Assembly: GCF_011045115.1 (NCBI RefSeq)
Contig: NZ_JAAKZG010000005.1
Coordinates: 372,001 to 436,000 of the forward strand
From: Mesorhizobium zhangyense
GTDB taxonomy: Bacteria > Pseudomonadota > Alphaproteobacteria > Rhizobiales > Rhizobiaceae
Reading direction: 5' to 3'
Length of the DNA: 64,000 nt
The notes below the pieces were generated by a model, which worked only from the letters and a program-made list of their open reading frames with translations, was not told the DNA's origin and did not search any database. Positions 8,861-17,331 of this stretch are shown here, in pieces (positions within the stretch are counted from its first letter, which is position 1; each line of letters starts with the position of its first letter). The position numbers and the translations under genes are program-made.

Positions 8861-8895
8861 GAGACGCTTGCCAACTCTACCCTGTCGGCCATCTG
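8861..8895. repeat. Short dispersed intergenic repeat, copy 1
   Basis: The 26 bases at 8870-8895 match 17342-17367 at 22 of 26 positions, and similarity extends upstream over a shared gagac with one indel. Both copies lie in intergenic DNA near gene ends. It may be a remnant of a longer repeat family; only two copies were noticed here. Confidence 0.4.
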
Positions 8896-8961
8896 GCTTG
8901 CTTGTTTCCGGTTTGTTCACAATTTTCTGACAAGCCGGTGCGGTGGAGGTACAGTCACCGC

Positions 8962-9474
8962 ATGAAGCAAGCGATTCGCATCATAGGCATCGACCCGGGG
9001 CTTCGGCGCATGGGCTGGGGCATCGTCGAGACACTCGGCAATTCGCTGCGTTTCGTGGCGGCCGGCACGGTGCGGTCCGACGACAAGGCGGCATTGGCGA
9101 CAAGGCTTTGTCAGTTGCATGACGGGCTTGTCGATATCCTCCATCAGCAGACGCCGCACGAGGCGGCGATCGAGATCACCTTCGTCAACAAGGATGCCGG
9201 CGCCACGCTCAAGCTCGGCCAGGCGCGCGGCATCGCCATGCTGGTGCCGGCGCGTGCCGGCCTCGTGGTTGCCGAATATGCGCCCAACGCTGTGAAGAAG
9301 GCGGTGATCGGCGTCGGCCACGGCGACAAGAAGCAGATCCAGATGATGGTGAAGGTGCTGATGCCCAAGGCCGTCTATGACAGCGACGACGCCGCCGACG
9401 CGCTCGCCATCGCCATCTGCCATGCCCATCACCGCCAAAGCGCGATGTCGAGACTAGCTGTGCTGGCCGGGTAG
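8962..9474 (+). CDS. ruvC: Holliday junction endonuclease RuvC
   Basis: 170 residues. RuvC is the dimeric nuclease that cuts Holliday junctions moved by RuvAB. The four acidic catalytic positions are visible: Asp in [14 protein letters not shown] near residue 10, Glu in [13 protein letters not shown] near 70, and the Asp pair in [13 protein letters not shown] near 145. The start at 8962 is preceded by GGAGG and gives the usual N-terminus; the 20 codons upstream are not family-like. It heads a ruvC-ruvA-ruvB series that is broken twice by toxin-antitoxin genes. Confidence 0.96.
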   Translation: MKQAIRIIGIDPGLRRMGWGIVETLGNSLRFVAAGTVRSDDKAALATRLCQLHDGLVDILHQQTPHEAAIEITFVNKDAGATLKLGQARGIAMLVPARAGLVVAEYAPNAVKKAVIGVGHGDKKQIQMMVKVLMPKAVYDSDDAADALAIAICHAHHRQSAMSRLAVLAG

Positions 9475-9516
9475 TCTGAAATCGATGTTCTTGACTTGTT
9501 CCGGGCTTGCCGATAA

Positions 9517-9537
9517 GTAATACCGGAGAGGTATTAC
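9517..9537. promoter_or_regulatory. Inverted-repeat operator over the vapB1 ribosome-binding site
   Basis: gtaatacc (9517-9524) and ggtattac (9530-9537) are perfect inverted repeats around ggaga, ending one base before the vapB1 ATG. The spacer and right arm contain the likely Shine-Dalgarno GGAGAGG. A TTGACT at 9491-9496 could be the -35 box. Autorepression by the VapB-VapC complex is typical of this family; binding here is inferred. Confidence 0.65.
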
Positions 9538-9538
9538 C

Positions 9539-9781
9539 ATGCGCGTCACCGAAAAAGGTCAGGTCACCATCCCGAAGAATGTTCGCCGCAAGCTGGGAAT
9601 TGTCCCCGGCAGTGAGGTGGAGTTCAGCTTGCAGGACGACGTCGCCATTTTACGCCCGGCCTCGCCGCAGGACGGCGATCGCGAGGTTGCCGATTTCATG
9701 GATCACATCCGCCGCCATAAGGGATCGATGGATCTAGGGGGTATGACCGGGGATGAATTCTTCAAACTTCTGAGGGACTGA
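9539..9781 (+). CDS. vapB: AbrB/MazE-type antitoxin, VapB-like (first module)
   Basis: 80 residues. The N-terminal swapped-hairpin DNA-binding domain of the AbrB/SpoVT family is clear: MRVTEKGQVTIPKNVRRKLG, then PGSEVEFSLQDDVAILRP. The C-terminal tail (about 55-80, ending GDEFFKLLRD) would be the toxin-wrapping part. Its stop overlaps the start of the PIN toxin by one base (TGATG), the usual coupling in TA operons. It lies between ruvC and ruvA, 64 bases after ruvC, behind its own palindromic operator. Confidence 0.9.
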   Translation: MRVTEKGQVTIPKNVRRKLGIVPGSEVEFSLQDDVAILRPASPQDGDREVADFMDHIRRHKGSMDLGGMTGDEFFKLLRD

Positions 9782-10194
9782 TGCCGACGCTTGTCGACAC
9801 CAATGTTCTGATTGACCTCTTCGATACGGGCAGCCCGTGGGAAGACTGGTCAAATCGGCATATCGAAAAGCTTCGGGCGGAAGGTCCGATCGTCATCAAC
9901 CCGATCATTTACGCGGAAATGGCTGCAGGCTATCCGCTGGAATCGGCACTGGAGTCAGCGCTGTCGCCCTCTCGTTTTTTCAGGGAGGATTTGCCCTGGG
10001 AAGCGGCATTCGCGGCCGGCCATGCGTTCCTCGCATATCGTCGCGACGGCGGTCCAAAACGGTCGCCTTTGCCGGACTTCTATATCGGCGCGCACGCGGC
10101 CATACGCGGCTACTCGTTGCTGACGCGGGATCAGGGCCGCTATCGAGCTTATTTCCCGATGCTGCGCATAATCGCGCCGGATACGCACCCATGA
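9781..10194 (+). CDS. vapC: PIN-domain ribonuclease toxin, VapC-like (first module)
   Basis: 137 residues, a PIN-fold endoribonuclease; VapC toxins typically cut initiator tRNA or rRNA when free of antitoxin. All four acidic positions are present: Asp in [11 protein letters not shown] near 6, Glu in IYAEMAAG near 46, Asp in [11 protein letters not shown] near 100, and Asp in LLTRDQGRY near 118, so the toxin looks active. It ends 13 bases before the ruvA start, so ruvA is probably cotranscribed with this module. Confidence 0.9.
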   Translation: MPTLVDTNVLIDLFDTGSPWEDWSNRHIEKLRAEGPIVINPIIYAEMAAGYPLESALESALSPSRFFREDLPWEAAFAAGHAFLAYRRDGGPKRSPLPDFYIGAHAAIRGYSLLTRDQGRYRAYFPMLRIIAPDTHP

Positions 10195-10207
10195 CAGGAC
10201 GCCATTC

Positions 10208-10828
10208 ATGATCGGCAAGCTCAAGGGCACCGTCGACGAGATCGCCGAGGACTATTGCGTCGTCGACGTGCACGGTGTCGGCTATGTCGCCTATTGCTCG
10301 GCGCGCACGCTGGCCGCACTCGCCGGGCCGGGCGAGGCGGTGGTGCTGTTCATCGAGACCTATGTGCGCGAGGACATGATCCGGCTCTACGGCTTCAAGA
10401 CCACGCTGGAGCGCGAATGGTTCCGCCTCTTACAGAACAATGTGCAGGGCGTCGGCGCCAAGGTGGCGCTGGCTATCCTCTCCACGCTTGCGCCGGCCGA
10501 TCTCGCCAACGCGATTGCGCTGCGCGACATTGCCATGGTTTCGCGCGCGCCGGGCGTTGGCAGGAAAGTCGCCGAGCGCATCGTCACCGAGTTGAAGAAC
10601 AAGGCGCCCGCCTATGCCGGCGAGGCCGCCGGCACCATCGGCCTGAAGCAGGAACTCGGCGAAGGCGTCGCGCCTGCGCCGATCGCAGATGCCGTTTCGG
10701 CGCTGGTCAATCTTGGCTACTCGCGCGACATCGCCGCCAATGCGGTTTCGGCTGCGCTGAAGACGGCGGGCGAGGATGCGGATTCCTCGAAGCTGATCCG
10801 GTTCGGGTTGAAGGAACTGGCGCGGTGA
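10208..10828 (+). CDS. ruvA: Holliday junction DNA helicase subunit RuvA
   Basis: 206 residues. RuvA forms tetramers on four-way junctions and loads RuvB. The N-terminal OB-fold ([12 protein letters not shown]), the paired helix-hairpin-helix motifs ([13 protein letters not shown] near 80 and [13 protein letters not shown] near 115), and the C-terminal RuvB-binding domain (about 160-206) are all present. It starts 13 bases after the first VapC gene and is followed by a second TA module before ruvB. Confidence 0.96.
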   Translation: MIGKLKGTVDEIAEDYCVVDVHGVGYVAYCSARTLAALAGPGEAVVLFIETYVREDMIRLYGFKTTLEREWFRLLQNNVQGVGAKVALAILSTLAPADLANAIALRDIAMVSRAPGVGRKVAERIVTELKNKAPAYAGEAAGTIGLKQELGEGVAPAPIADAVSALVNLGYSRDIAANAVSAALKTAGEDADSSKLIRFGLKELAR

Positions 10829-10842
10829 GTTGCAGTCGAGGA

Positions 10843-10875
10843 AATTTCTTACTATTTTGAAGATGGTAAGAAATT
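10843..10875. promoter_or_regulatory. Perfect inverted repeat upstream of vapB2
   Basis: aatttcttac (10843-10852) and gtaagaaatt (10866-10875) are perfect 10-bp arms around a 13-bp AT-rich spacer, 17 bases before the vapB2 start. Position and symmetry fit an autoregulatory operator for the VapB2-VapC2 complex. The sequence differs from the operator of the first module, which argues against cross-regulation. Confidence 0.65.
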
Positions 10876-10892
10876 ATGGGAAAGGTAGGAAA

Positions 10893-11171
10893 ATGGGCGA
10901 ATACGTCACCATGACCTCGAAAGGGCAGCTTACCATCCCCAAAGACGTTCGGGATGAGTTGGCTCTGAAGCCGGGTGATGCGATCGCCTGGACTGTCATG
11001 GACGGTCATCTGATCGGCACGCCGCGCAATCTCAGCTTCTCGGATATTGCCGGAATGCTCGGCGATGCGCTGGGCGGGCCAGCGACATTTGAGGAAATCG
11101 ACGCTGCTGTGGCGGATGCAGTCGGTCGTCATGTCGCGGGCGATCCTGACGGGCGAGAGGATACCGCGTGA
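10893..11171 (+). CDS. vapB: AbrB-type antitoxin, VapB-like (second module)
   Basis: 92 residues. The AbrB DNA-binding domain is recognisable: MGEYVTMTSKGQLTIPKDVR, then PGDAIAWTVMDGHLIGTP. The acidic C-terminal tail would bind the toxin. The start at 10893 follows an AGGTAGGA ribosome-binding site; the open frame runs 21 codons further back through the palindromic operator, which is unlikely to be coding. It overlaps the next gene by four bases. Outside the AbrB core it differs clearly from the first module, so it is not a tandem duplicate. Confidence 0.88.
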   Translation: MGEYVTMTSKGQLTIPKDVRDELALKPGDAIAWTVMDGHLIGTPRNLSFSDIAGMLGDALGGPATFEEIDAAVADAVGRHVAGDPDGREDTA

Positions 11172-11572
11172 AGCCGATCGGCATCGATACGAATGTGCTG
11201 CTGCGGATGGTGCTGAATGACGATCCGGGGCAGAGAGCCAAGGCTCTCGCCTTTGGTGAACGCTTGACTGAGGAGATGCGCGGCTTCGTTAGCCTGCTTG
11301 TCCTGATCGAGTTCAACTGGTCTTTGCTGTCCCGGTATCGGCAAACCAAGGAACAGACATTGGCTGCAATCACGAAGCTCCTGAAAATAAGAACGCTCGT
11401 GTTCGAAGATTTTGATGCGGTTGTCCGTGCGCTTGAGCGGTCGAACTTCGCCGGGGTGGATTTTGCCGACGCGCTTATCGCAGAACACAATCTCGAGTCC
11501 GGCTGCACCCATACAGTCACCTTCGACCAGCGCGCAGCAAAGGCCATCCCATCCATGGAACTCCTCGCGTGA
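11168..11572 (+). CDS. vapC: PIN-domain ribonuclease toxin, VapC-like (second module)
   Basis: 134 residues of PIN fold. Acidic active-site positions are visible: Asp in [11 protein letters not shown] near 7, Glu in LVLIEFNWS near 47, Asp in [13 protein letters not shown] near 98, and Asp in TVTFDQRA near 119. It belongs to a different PIN subgroup from the first module. Its stop (TGA, 11570-11572) overlaps the ruvB start GTG (11569-11571), so the toxin and ruvB share a four-base overlap. That tight junction implies ruvB is translated from the toxin-antitoxin transcript. Confidence 0.9.
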   Translation: MKPIGIDTNVLLRMVLNDDPGQRAKALAFGERLTEEMRGFVSLLVLIEFNWSLLSRYRQTKEQTLAAITKLLKIRTLVFEDFDAVVRALERSNFAGVDFADALIAEHNLESGCTHTVTFDQRAAKAIPSMELLA

Positions 11573-12600
11573 ACGACCGCCTCATCACGCCCGACAAGCG
11601 CGGCGAAGACACCGACACGACGCTGCGGCCGCAGAGCCTGGACGAGTTTGTCGGGCAGGCGGCGGCGCGGGCCAATCTGAAGGTCTTCGTCGAGGCGGCC
11701 AAGGGGCGTGGTGAGGCGCTTGACCATGTGCTGTTCGTCGGCCCGCCCGGCCTCGGCAAGACGACGCTGGCGCAGATCATGGCACGCGAGCTCGGGGTCA
11801 ATTTCCGCTCCACCTCCGGCCCGGTCATCGCCAAGGCCGGCGATCTGGCCGCCCTTCTCACCAATCTGGAAGAGCGCGACGTGCTGTTCATTGATGAGAT
11901 TCATCGGCTGAGTCCGGCAGTGGAAGAAATCCTCTATCCGGCGATGGAGGATTATCAGCTCGACCTGATCATCGGCGAGGGGCCGGCGGCGAGGTCGGTC
12001 AAGATCGACCTGGCAAAGTTCACGCTGGTTGCGGCCACCACGCGGCTCGGCCTGCTGACCAACCCGCTGCGCGACCGCTTTGGTATTCCGGTCCGGCTCA
12101 ATTTCTACACGGTCGAGGAGCTGGAGCTGATCGTGCGGCGTGGGGCGCGCATCCTCGGCATGCCGCTGGGCGACGACGGCGCGCTGGAGATCGCGCGGCG
12201 TGCGCGCGGCACGCCGCGCATTGCCGGCCGCCTGCTGCGCCGGGTGCGCGATTTTGCCAGCGTGGCCGGGGCGGATCACGTTAACCGCAAGATCGCCGAC
12301 GAGGCTCTGTCACGGCTGGAGGTCGATGCGCTCGGTCTAGACCAGCTCGACCGGCGCTATCTCTCGATGATCGCGCTGAATTTCGGCGGCGGTCCGGTCG
12401 GCATCGAGACCATCGCGGCGGGACTGTCGGAGCCGCGCGACGCCATCGAGGACATCATCGAGCCCTATCTGATCCAGCAAGGCTTCATCCAGCGCACGCC
12501 ACGCGGCCGCGTGTTGACCGCCTATGCCTGGAAGCATCTCGGGCTCGACGCGCCGAATGATCTGGCGCAGCAGCAGATCAGCCTGTTTCAGGAGGAGTGA
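11569..12600 (+). CDS. ruvB: Holliday junction branch-migration ATPase RuvB
   Basis: 343 residues. RuvB is the hexameric AAA+ motor of branch migration. It has Walker [10 protein letters not shown] near 60, Walker [10 protein letters not shown] near 108, the sensor/arginine-finger stretch [17 protein letters not shown] near 155-170, and the C-terminal winged helix ([10 protein letters not shown] near 305). The start codon is GTG, overlapping the stop of the second VapC gene by four bases. All three ruv proteins appear intact despite the two insertions. Confidence 0.97.
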   Translation: MNDRLITPDKRGEDTDTTLRPQSLDEFVGQAAARANLKVFVEAAKGRGEALDHVLFVGPPGLGKTTLAQIMARELGVNFRSTSGPVIAKAGDLAALLTNLEERDVLFIDEIHRLSPAVEEILYPAMEDYQLDLIIGEGPAARSVKIDLAKFTLVAATTRLGLLTNPLRDRFGIPVRLNFYTVEELELIVRRGARILGMPLGDDGALEIARRARGTPRIAGRLLRRVRDFASVAGADHVNRKIADEALSRLEVDALGLDQLDRRYLSMIALNFGGGPVGIETIAAGLSEPRDAIEDIIEPYLIQQGFIQRTPRGRVLTAYAWKHLGLDAPNDLAQQQISLFQEE

Positions 12601-12636
12601 TGATGCCAGGCTTCAGGCTAAGCAAAGGGGGAGTTG

Positions 12637-12978
12637 ATGCGCGGTAAACTTGCAGGACTTATATTGTTGATGGGGTTTGTTCCATCCTCTTCGTGGGCAG
12701 AGTACCGCGTCTACGAACATACCGGCTGCACGAAGGATCACGTCAAGGTAACGGAAGAGATAATCTGGGATTGTATGGGCTTATGCGCGAGCACCCCGCT
12801 TAAACCGACGATCATGCAAGAGGCAAAGAACACCAGGCGTGTTTATCCCGGTGTCGTATCTTCCTACACAAAAGCACAGATCGCCAAAGGGGCGCATGTC
12901 TCCACAATCAAGGCGAAGGCTAAAGTAAAAACCAGGAATCTGACAGCCAACAAGCCCCGGTTCGGCGGTAGCTGCTGA
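12637..12978 (+). CDS. Small exported protein of unknown function
   Basis: 113 residues. It begins with a clear signal peptide (hydrophobic core LAGLILLMGFVPSSSWA, probable cleavage after SWA near residue 22). The mature part has four cysteines (HTGCTK, WDCMGLC and a terminal GSC), suggesting disulfides in the periplasm, and a basic Lys-rich C-terminal third. No family recognised. Codon use is more AT-rich than that of ruvB or ybgC, hinting at later acquisition. The ATG at 12637 is preferred over the TTG at 12634; GGGGGA lies just upstream. It faces the GH5 gene. Confidence 0.7.
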   Translation: MRGKLAGLILLMGFVPSSSWAEYRVYEHTGCTKDHVKVTEEIIWDCMGLCASTPLKPTIMQEAKNTRRVYPGVVSSYTKAQIAKGAHVSTIKAKAKVKTRNLTANKPRFGGSC

Positions 12979-12984
12979 CAGGGC

Positions 12985-14247
12985 TTACTTCAGCCCCCGC
13001 ACCATCTCCAGCACGTCCGGTTCGGCTGGTTTGCCGTCGAATTGCTCGACGACACCGAATGCGCCGCCATAGGACCACACCGACCATGCGAAGCCATGTG
13101 CTTCGGCGCGGGCACTCATGTCGCGGACATAGGCCGCGCGATATTTGGCTGGCATGACATAGGGGTTGCCATATTCCTGGCGGATCATGCCGAATTCACC
13201 GAGGAAGATGTTTTCCGGCTTGATGCCATGCTTCTCGGCCCAGGCATCTACCGTCTTGAACGGTGCATCGAGGATGGACAGCAGCTTGTCTTCGGTGTCC
13301 ATCGTCGCGATCTGTTCGCCGAGATAGGCGAGCATGCCGCTGCGCCGCGTCCACGGTGCTTCGGCCTTGATCTTGGCGCGCACCTGGTCGAGCGCGGCGT
13401 CAAGCTCGGCGCGCGGCACGGCATAGGGCGGGTAGGGCAGGCCGGTGACATAGGGAATGAAATCGCCGGCCCAGGTTGCGCCCTGATGTGTCAGCAGGAA
13501 TGGGTCGTAGGAATGGAAAGTCCAGATGACATTGTCATCCGGGATCGTCTTGGGATCGAGCTTGGCGAGGCTTTCGGCATTGGAATAGCAAGCACCGGTC
13601 AGCACCAGCGTCAGCCGCGTTGCCGAAGCGCGGGCGGCGGCGAACAGGCGCTGCAGCTTTTCCGGCCAGAGACTGGTCTTTTCGTCCTTGCAGTCGATCA
13701 CCGGTTCATTCATTGCCTCGAAGGCGACCAGCGCGGGGTCTTCCTTCGACAGGTTTTTCGCCATGGCGCGAACGAGATCGACATAGGCGTCGAAGAGTTT
13801 GGGGTCATTCATCACCTCGGCCATGCCGAGCGAGCGGTTGCCGCCGGCCGGGACGAGATGCATGTCGACGATGACCTTCAGGCCGGCGGCGTTGACCAGC
13901 CGCACCGATTCCAGCACCGAGGCGAAGAGTTTGTCGCGAAGGCCGACCGTCTTGGCAGACAGGAAGGGCGAGGGGTCGACCGGCATGCGCACGAAATCGA
14001 AGCCGTTATCCTTCAGGCTTTTCAGGTCGGCCTCGGTCACCGACTTTCGCCATTCGGGAAAGGGCAGGATGGCCTTCTCGTCGCCCCATTGGCTTTCGTC
14101 GGGCCAGGTGACCCAGATGTCGAGATTGATGCCGCGCTTCATCGAGAAGCTGGCCGCATCGGCGGCGGTCACGGCGACGGAAAGCAGGGCGAGCCCCAGA
14201 AGGCCAGCCTTGAACATCGACGCCAATGATGTCATCCGGGAAGTCAT
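12985..14247 (-). CDS. Exported glycoside hydrolase family 5 (cellulase-like)
   Basis: 420 residues with a signal peptide (about 1-31). The catalytic domain is of clan GH-A, family 5: an RGINLDIW start near 38, RMP near 87, the acid/base Glu181 in FEAMNEP, a TFHSYDPF stretch near 243, and the nucleophile Glu351 in LGEFGM. Members hydrolyse beta-1,4-linked glucans or mannans; bacterial examples are also tied to exopolysaccharide or cellulose turnover. No cellulose synthase genes are nearby, so substrate and role are open. Convergent with the small exported protein, six bases apart. Confidence 0.87.
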   Translation of the reverse strand: MTSRMTSLASMFKAGLLGLALLSVAVTAADAASFSMKRGINLDIWVTWPDESQWGDEKAILPFPEWRKSVTEADLKSLKDNGFDFVRMPVDPSPFLSAKTVGLRDKLFASVLESVRLVNAAGLKVIVDMHLVPAGGNRSLGMAEVMNDPKLFDAYVDLVRAMAKNLSKEDPALVAFEAMNEPVIDCKDEKTSLWPEKLQRLFAAARASATRLTLVLTGACYSNAESLAKLDPKTIPDDNVIWTFHSYDPFLLTHQGATWAGDFIPYVTGLPYPPYAVPRAELDAALDQVRAKIKAEAPWTRRSGMLAYLGEQIATMDTEDKLLSILDAPFKTVDAWAEKHGIKPENIFLGEFGMIRQEYGNPYVMPAKYRAAYVRDMSARAEAHGFAWSVWSYGGAFGVVEQFDGKPAEPDVLEMVRGLK

Positions 14248-14325
14248 CGGGTTTGCCCCAAGCCCAATTCGACGGAATTACCCTCATGTAATTCCTGTCA
14301 GGTCGCCGGCGAAAAGGAAAGAGCG

Positions 14326-14814
14326 ATGGACGATCATGGTGAACGCGAAAGGCTGATGGCGGGGCTTTCGGGCGAGCTGACGTCGTTCGGCCACCGCATC
14401 ATGGCGCGGGTCTATTATGCCGACACCGATTTCTCCGGCGTCGTCTACCATGCGCGCTATCTCGAATTCTTCGAACGCGGCCGTTCCGATTTCCTGCGGC
14501 TGGCAGGCGTCCACCACACCGAGCTTGCCGACGGCAAGCATGGCGAAAAGATCGTCTGGGTGGTGCGGCGCATGGAGATCGATTTTCGCGGACCCGCCCG
14601 CATCGACGACATCCTCACAATCGATACTCGCACCGAAAAGATTTCCGGCGCGCGCATCTGGATGGCGCAGCAATTGAAGCGCGGTGACGATGTGCTGGTG
14701 GAGGCTCGGGTCGAAGCCGCCATCATCGGCGAAAGTGGCCGTCCGCGACGCTTCCCGAAGGAATGGAACGAAGCATTTTTGCCGAAGGGGCAAGCCAGTC
14801 TGGATACCGAATGA
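14326..14814 (+). CDS. ybgC: YbgC/YbaW-type acyl-CoA thioesterase
   Basis: 162 residues of hot-dog fold. The signature YYADTDFSGVVYHARYLEF near residues 30-48 carries the catalytic Asp. Family members hydrolyse acyl-CoAs or act with acyl carrier protein in phospholipid synthesis; the gene is normally the first of the tol-pal cluster. Here it ends at a strong terminator and no tol gene follows, so it has become separated from tolQRAB-pal. There are two in-frame ATGs (14326 and 14356); the first is kept. Confidence 0.9.
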   Translation: MDDHGERERLMAGLSGELTSFGHRIMARVYYADTDFSGVVYHARYLEFFERGRSDFLRLAGVHHTELADGKHGEKIVWVVRRMEIDFRGPARIDDILTIDTRTEKISGARIWMAQQLKRGDDVLVEARVEAAIIGESGRPRRFPKEWNEAFLPKGQASLDTE

Positions 14815-14818
14815 AAAA

Positions 14819-14845
14819 AAGCCCCGCCGAAGCGGGGCTTTTCAT
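14819..14845. terminator. Bidirectional intrinsic terminator between ybgC and fba
   Basis: A nine-base stem aagccccgc (14819-14827) pairs with gcggggctt (14832-14840) around a CGAA tetraloop, with A7 on one side and TTTTCATTT on the other. It lies between convergent genes and should work in both directions. Confidence 0.92.
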
Positions 14846-14859
14846 TTAAATCTGTTGGT

Positions 14860-15885
14860 TCAGGCGGCCTTTTCGGCAGTCTGCTGCCATTTGCCGAGGG
14901 CGGCGAGGCTGTTCATCTTGGCGCGGTGGGCGAAGGCTGCCTGGCCGGCGGCGATGTTTTCCACCTTGCCGCTCCATGCCTTCTGCGGTGCTGCCTGCAG
15001 CGCACGGCCATAGGAGAAGGTCAGCTTCCATGGATGCGGGCCGATGGCGTTGATCGCGTTGAGGTTGGCGGTGGCCTCCTCGTCCGACTGGCCGCCCGAC
15101 AGAAAGGCAATGCCCGGCACTGCGACCGGAACCGTCTCGCGGAAAAGCTTGATGGTTTTTTCGGCAACTTCCTCGGGGCTGTTCTTGATGCCCGACTTCT
15201 TGCCGCCGATGATCATGTTCGGCTTGAGGATCGTGCCTTCCAACGACACGTTCGCAGCATAAAGCTCGGAATAGAGCTGCAGCAGCGTGACCTTGGTGAT
15301 CTCGTAGCAGGTGTCGATGTCGTGCGAACCGTCCATCAGCACTTCCGGCTCGACGATCGGCACGATGCCGGCTTCCTGGCAAAGTGCGGCGTAGCGCGCC
15401 AGCGCGTGGCAGTTGGCGTCGATCGCGGTCGAGGAGGGAACGTTCTCTTCCTCGTTGATGTCGATCACGCCGCGCCATTTGGCGAAGCGCGCGCCGAGCT
15501 TGTAATATTCGGCAAGGCGTTCGCGCAGGCCGTCGAGGCCTTCGGTGATGGTGTCGCCCGGAAAGCCGGCCAGCGGCTTGGCACCGGCATCGACCTTGAT
15601 GCCCGGAATGGCGCCGGAAGCCCGGATGAGATCGACCAGCGGCGTGCCGTCGGCGGCCTTCTGGCGGATCGTTTCGTCGTAGAGGATGACGCCGGAGATA
15701 TGGTTCTTCATGGCGCTGGTGGCGCGGAACAGCATCTCGCGGTAATCGCGGCGGGAGTCGGCGGTGGATTCGACCCCGATCACGTCAAAACGCTTCTTGA
15801 TCGTGCCGCTGCTTTCGTCTGCAGCCAGAATACCCTTGCCGTCGGCAACCATTGCGGCTGCGATATCTTCGAGACGTTCGCTCAT
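14860..15885 (-). CDS. fba: Class I fructose-bisphosphate aldolase
   Basis: 341 residues, Schiff-base (eukaryote-like) aldolase that splits fructose 1,6-bisphosphate into two triose phosphates or makes it in gluconeogenesis. Seen: GILAADESSGTIKKRF near residues 18-33, KWRGV near 136, and the Schiff-base lysine in TILKPNMI near 222, plus the phosphate-binding FLSGGQSDEEA near 265. Length is slightly below animal aldolases (about 360). It lies downstream of pgk, 146 bases away, on the same strand, and ends at a strong bidirectional terminator. Confidence 0.95.
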   Translation of the reverse strand: MSERLEDIAAAMVADGKGILAADESSGTIKKRFDVIGVESTADSRRDYREMLFRATSAMKNHISGVILYDETIRQKAADGTPLVDLIRASGAIPGIKVDAGAKPLAGFPGDTITEGLDGLRERLAEYYKLGARFAKWRGVIDINEEENVPSSTAIDANCHALARYAALCQEAGIVPIVEPEVLMDGSHDIDTCYEITKVTLLQLYSELYAANVSLEGTILKPNMIIGGKKSGIKNSPEEVAEKTIKLFRETVPVAVPGIAFLSGGQSDEEATANLNAINAIGPHPWKLTFSYGRALQAAPQKAWSGKVENIAAGQAAFAHRAKMNSLAALGKWQQTAEKAA

Positions 15886-16031
15886 TCAAAATCTCCTCTG
15901 TGATCAGCGGCGAATAACAGAAGTGTGTGACGAACGGAATGCCGCCGAAGTGCTTGAATCGATTGAAACTCGATCACACCTGCCAACGAAGTATTTCACC
16001 TCGTCGGCAGACAGACCAGATGATTTCGTCG

Positions 16032-17228
16032 TTACGCTTTCAGAACGTCGACGCCGGGCAGAGGTTTGCCTTCCATCCACTCCAGGAATGCGCCGCCGGC
16101 GGTGGAGACATAGCTGAAATCGTCAGCGGCACCCGCGTGGTTCAGCGCTGCCACCGTATCGCCGCCGCCGGCGACCGAGACGAGCTTGCCTTCCCTGGTG
16201 CGGCTTGCCGCATGCTTCGCGGCTGCGACCGTGGCGCGGTCGAAGGGCGCGATCTCGAAGGCGCCGAGCGGGCCGTTCCAGACCAGCGTCGCGGCGCGGT
16301 CGATCCACTGGTTGACGGTCTCGATGGTCTTGGGACCGACATCGAGGATCATGGCATCGGCCGGCACAGCGTCGATGGAGACGGTCTCGTTGGCGGCGTT
16401 GGCCTTGAACTCGCGGGCGACGACGCCGTCCGACGGCAGGATGATCGCGCAGCCGGATTGCGCGGCCTCGATCATGATCTGCTTGGCGGTCGGGGCAAGG
16501 TCATGCTCGCACAGCGATTTGCCGACATCGCTGCCGCGTGCCGCCAGGAAGGTGTTGGCCATGCCGCCGCCGATGACCAGCGCGTCGACCTTCTTCACGA
16601 GGTTCATGAGCAGGTCGATCTTGCTCGACACCTTGGCGCCGCCGACGATGGCGACGACCGGGCGGACCGGATTGCCGAGGCCCTTTTCCAGCGCTTCCAG
16701 CTCGGCCTGCATGGTGCGGCCGGCATAGGCGGGCAGCAGATGGGCAAGCCCCTCCGTCGAGGCATGGGCGCGGTGGGCGGCGGAGAAGGCGTCGTTGACG
16801 TAGAGATCGCCATTGGCGGCGAGCTGCCTGGTGAAGTCGGGGTCGTTCTTTTCCTCGCCCTTGTGGAAGCGGGTGTTTTCGAGAAGCAGGATGTCACCGT
16901 CCTTCATGGCGGCGACCGCGGCGGCTGCCTTGTCGCCGATGCAGTCTGCGGCGAAGGCGACCGGCTTGCTGATCACGTCGCCCGTGGCCTTTGCGATAGG
17001 CTCGAGCGAGAGCGCCGGATCGGGACCGTCCTTCGGGCGACCGAAATGGGCGAGCAGGATGACCTTGGCGCCCTTGCCGGAAAGCTCGGTGATGGTGGGC
17101 GCGACGCGCTCGATGCGGGTGGCGTCGGTCACTTTGCCGTCGGCGACGGGGACATTGAGATCGACGCGGACGAGGACGCGTTTGCCTTTGACATCACCGA
17201 TATCGTCGAGCGTCTTGAAACCGGCCAT
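16032..17228 (-). CDS. pgk: Phosphoglycerate kinase
   Basis: 398 residues, the glycolytic/gluconeogenic kinase that interconverts 1,3-bisphosphoglycerate and 3-phosphoglycerate. Typical motifs: [12 protein letters not shown] near 19-30, HFGRP near 62, [12 protein letters not shown] near 165, and the nucleotide-binding [10 protein letters not shown] near 350. The start follows a GAGGAG site. A 256-base gap upstream separates it from the antiporter, so it probably has its own promoter. A long open frame on the opposite strand (15927-17249) is a high-GC shadow. Confidence 0.97.
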   Translation of the reverse strand: MAGFKTLDDIGDVKGKRVLVRVDLNVPVADGKVTDATRIERVAPTITELSGKGAKVILLAHFGRPKDGPDPALSLEPIAKATGDVISKPVAFAADCIGDKAAAAVAAMKDGDILLLENTRFHKGEEKNDPDFTRQLAANGDLYVNDAFSAAHRAHASTEGLAHLLPAYAGRTMQAELEALEKGLGNPVRPVVAIVGGAKVSSKIDLLMNLVKKVDALVIGGGMANTFLAARGSDVGKSLCEHDLAPTAKQIMIEAAQSGCAIILPSDGVVAREFKANAANETVSIDAVPADAMILDVGPKTIETVNQWIDRAATLVWNGPLGAFEIAPFDRATVAAAKHAASRTREGKLVSVAGGGDTVAALNHAGAADDFSYVSTAGGAFLEWMEGKPLPGVDVLKA

Positions 17229-17331
17229 GGCAATTTGTCTCCTCGCTGAAATCGGCGGAACCTTACCGTGCCGTGTGGATGATTCAAGACTGCCGTTGGT
17301 TCTGGACGCGCGGCGAATCGCAGCAAGCTGA

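Noticed and set aside
9539-11572. The two VapBC modules as a tandem duplication
   Set aside because: Outside the AbrB core and PIN acidic residues the proteins differ, their operators are unrelated, and ruvA lies between them.
15927-17249. 440-residue open frame opposite pgk
   Set aside because: pgk on the minus strand has all kinase motifs; this frame is a codon-bias shadow without a ribosome-binding site.
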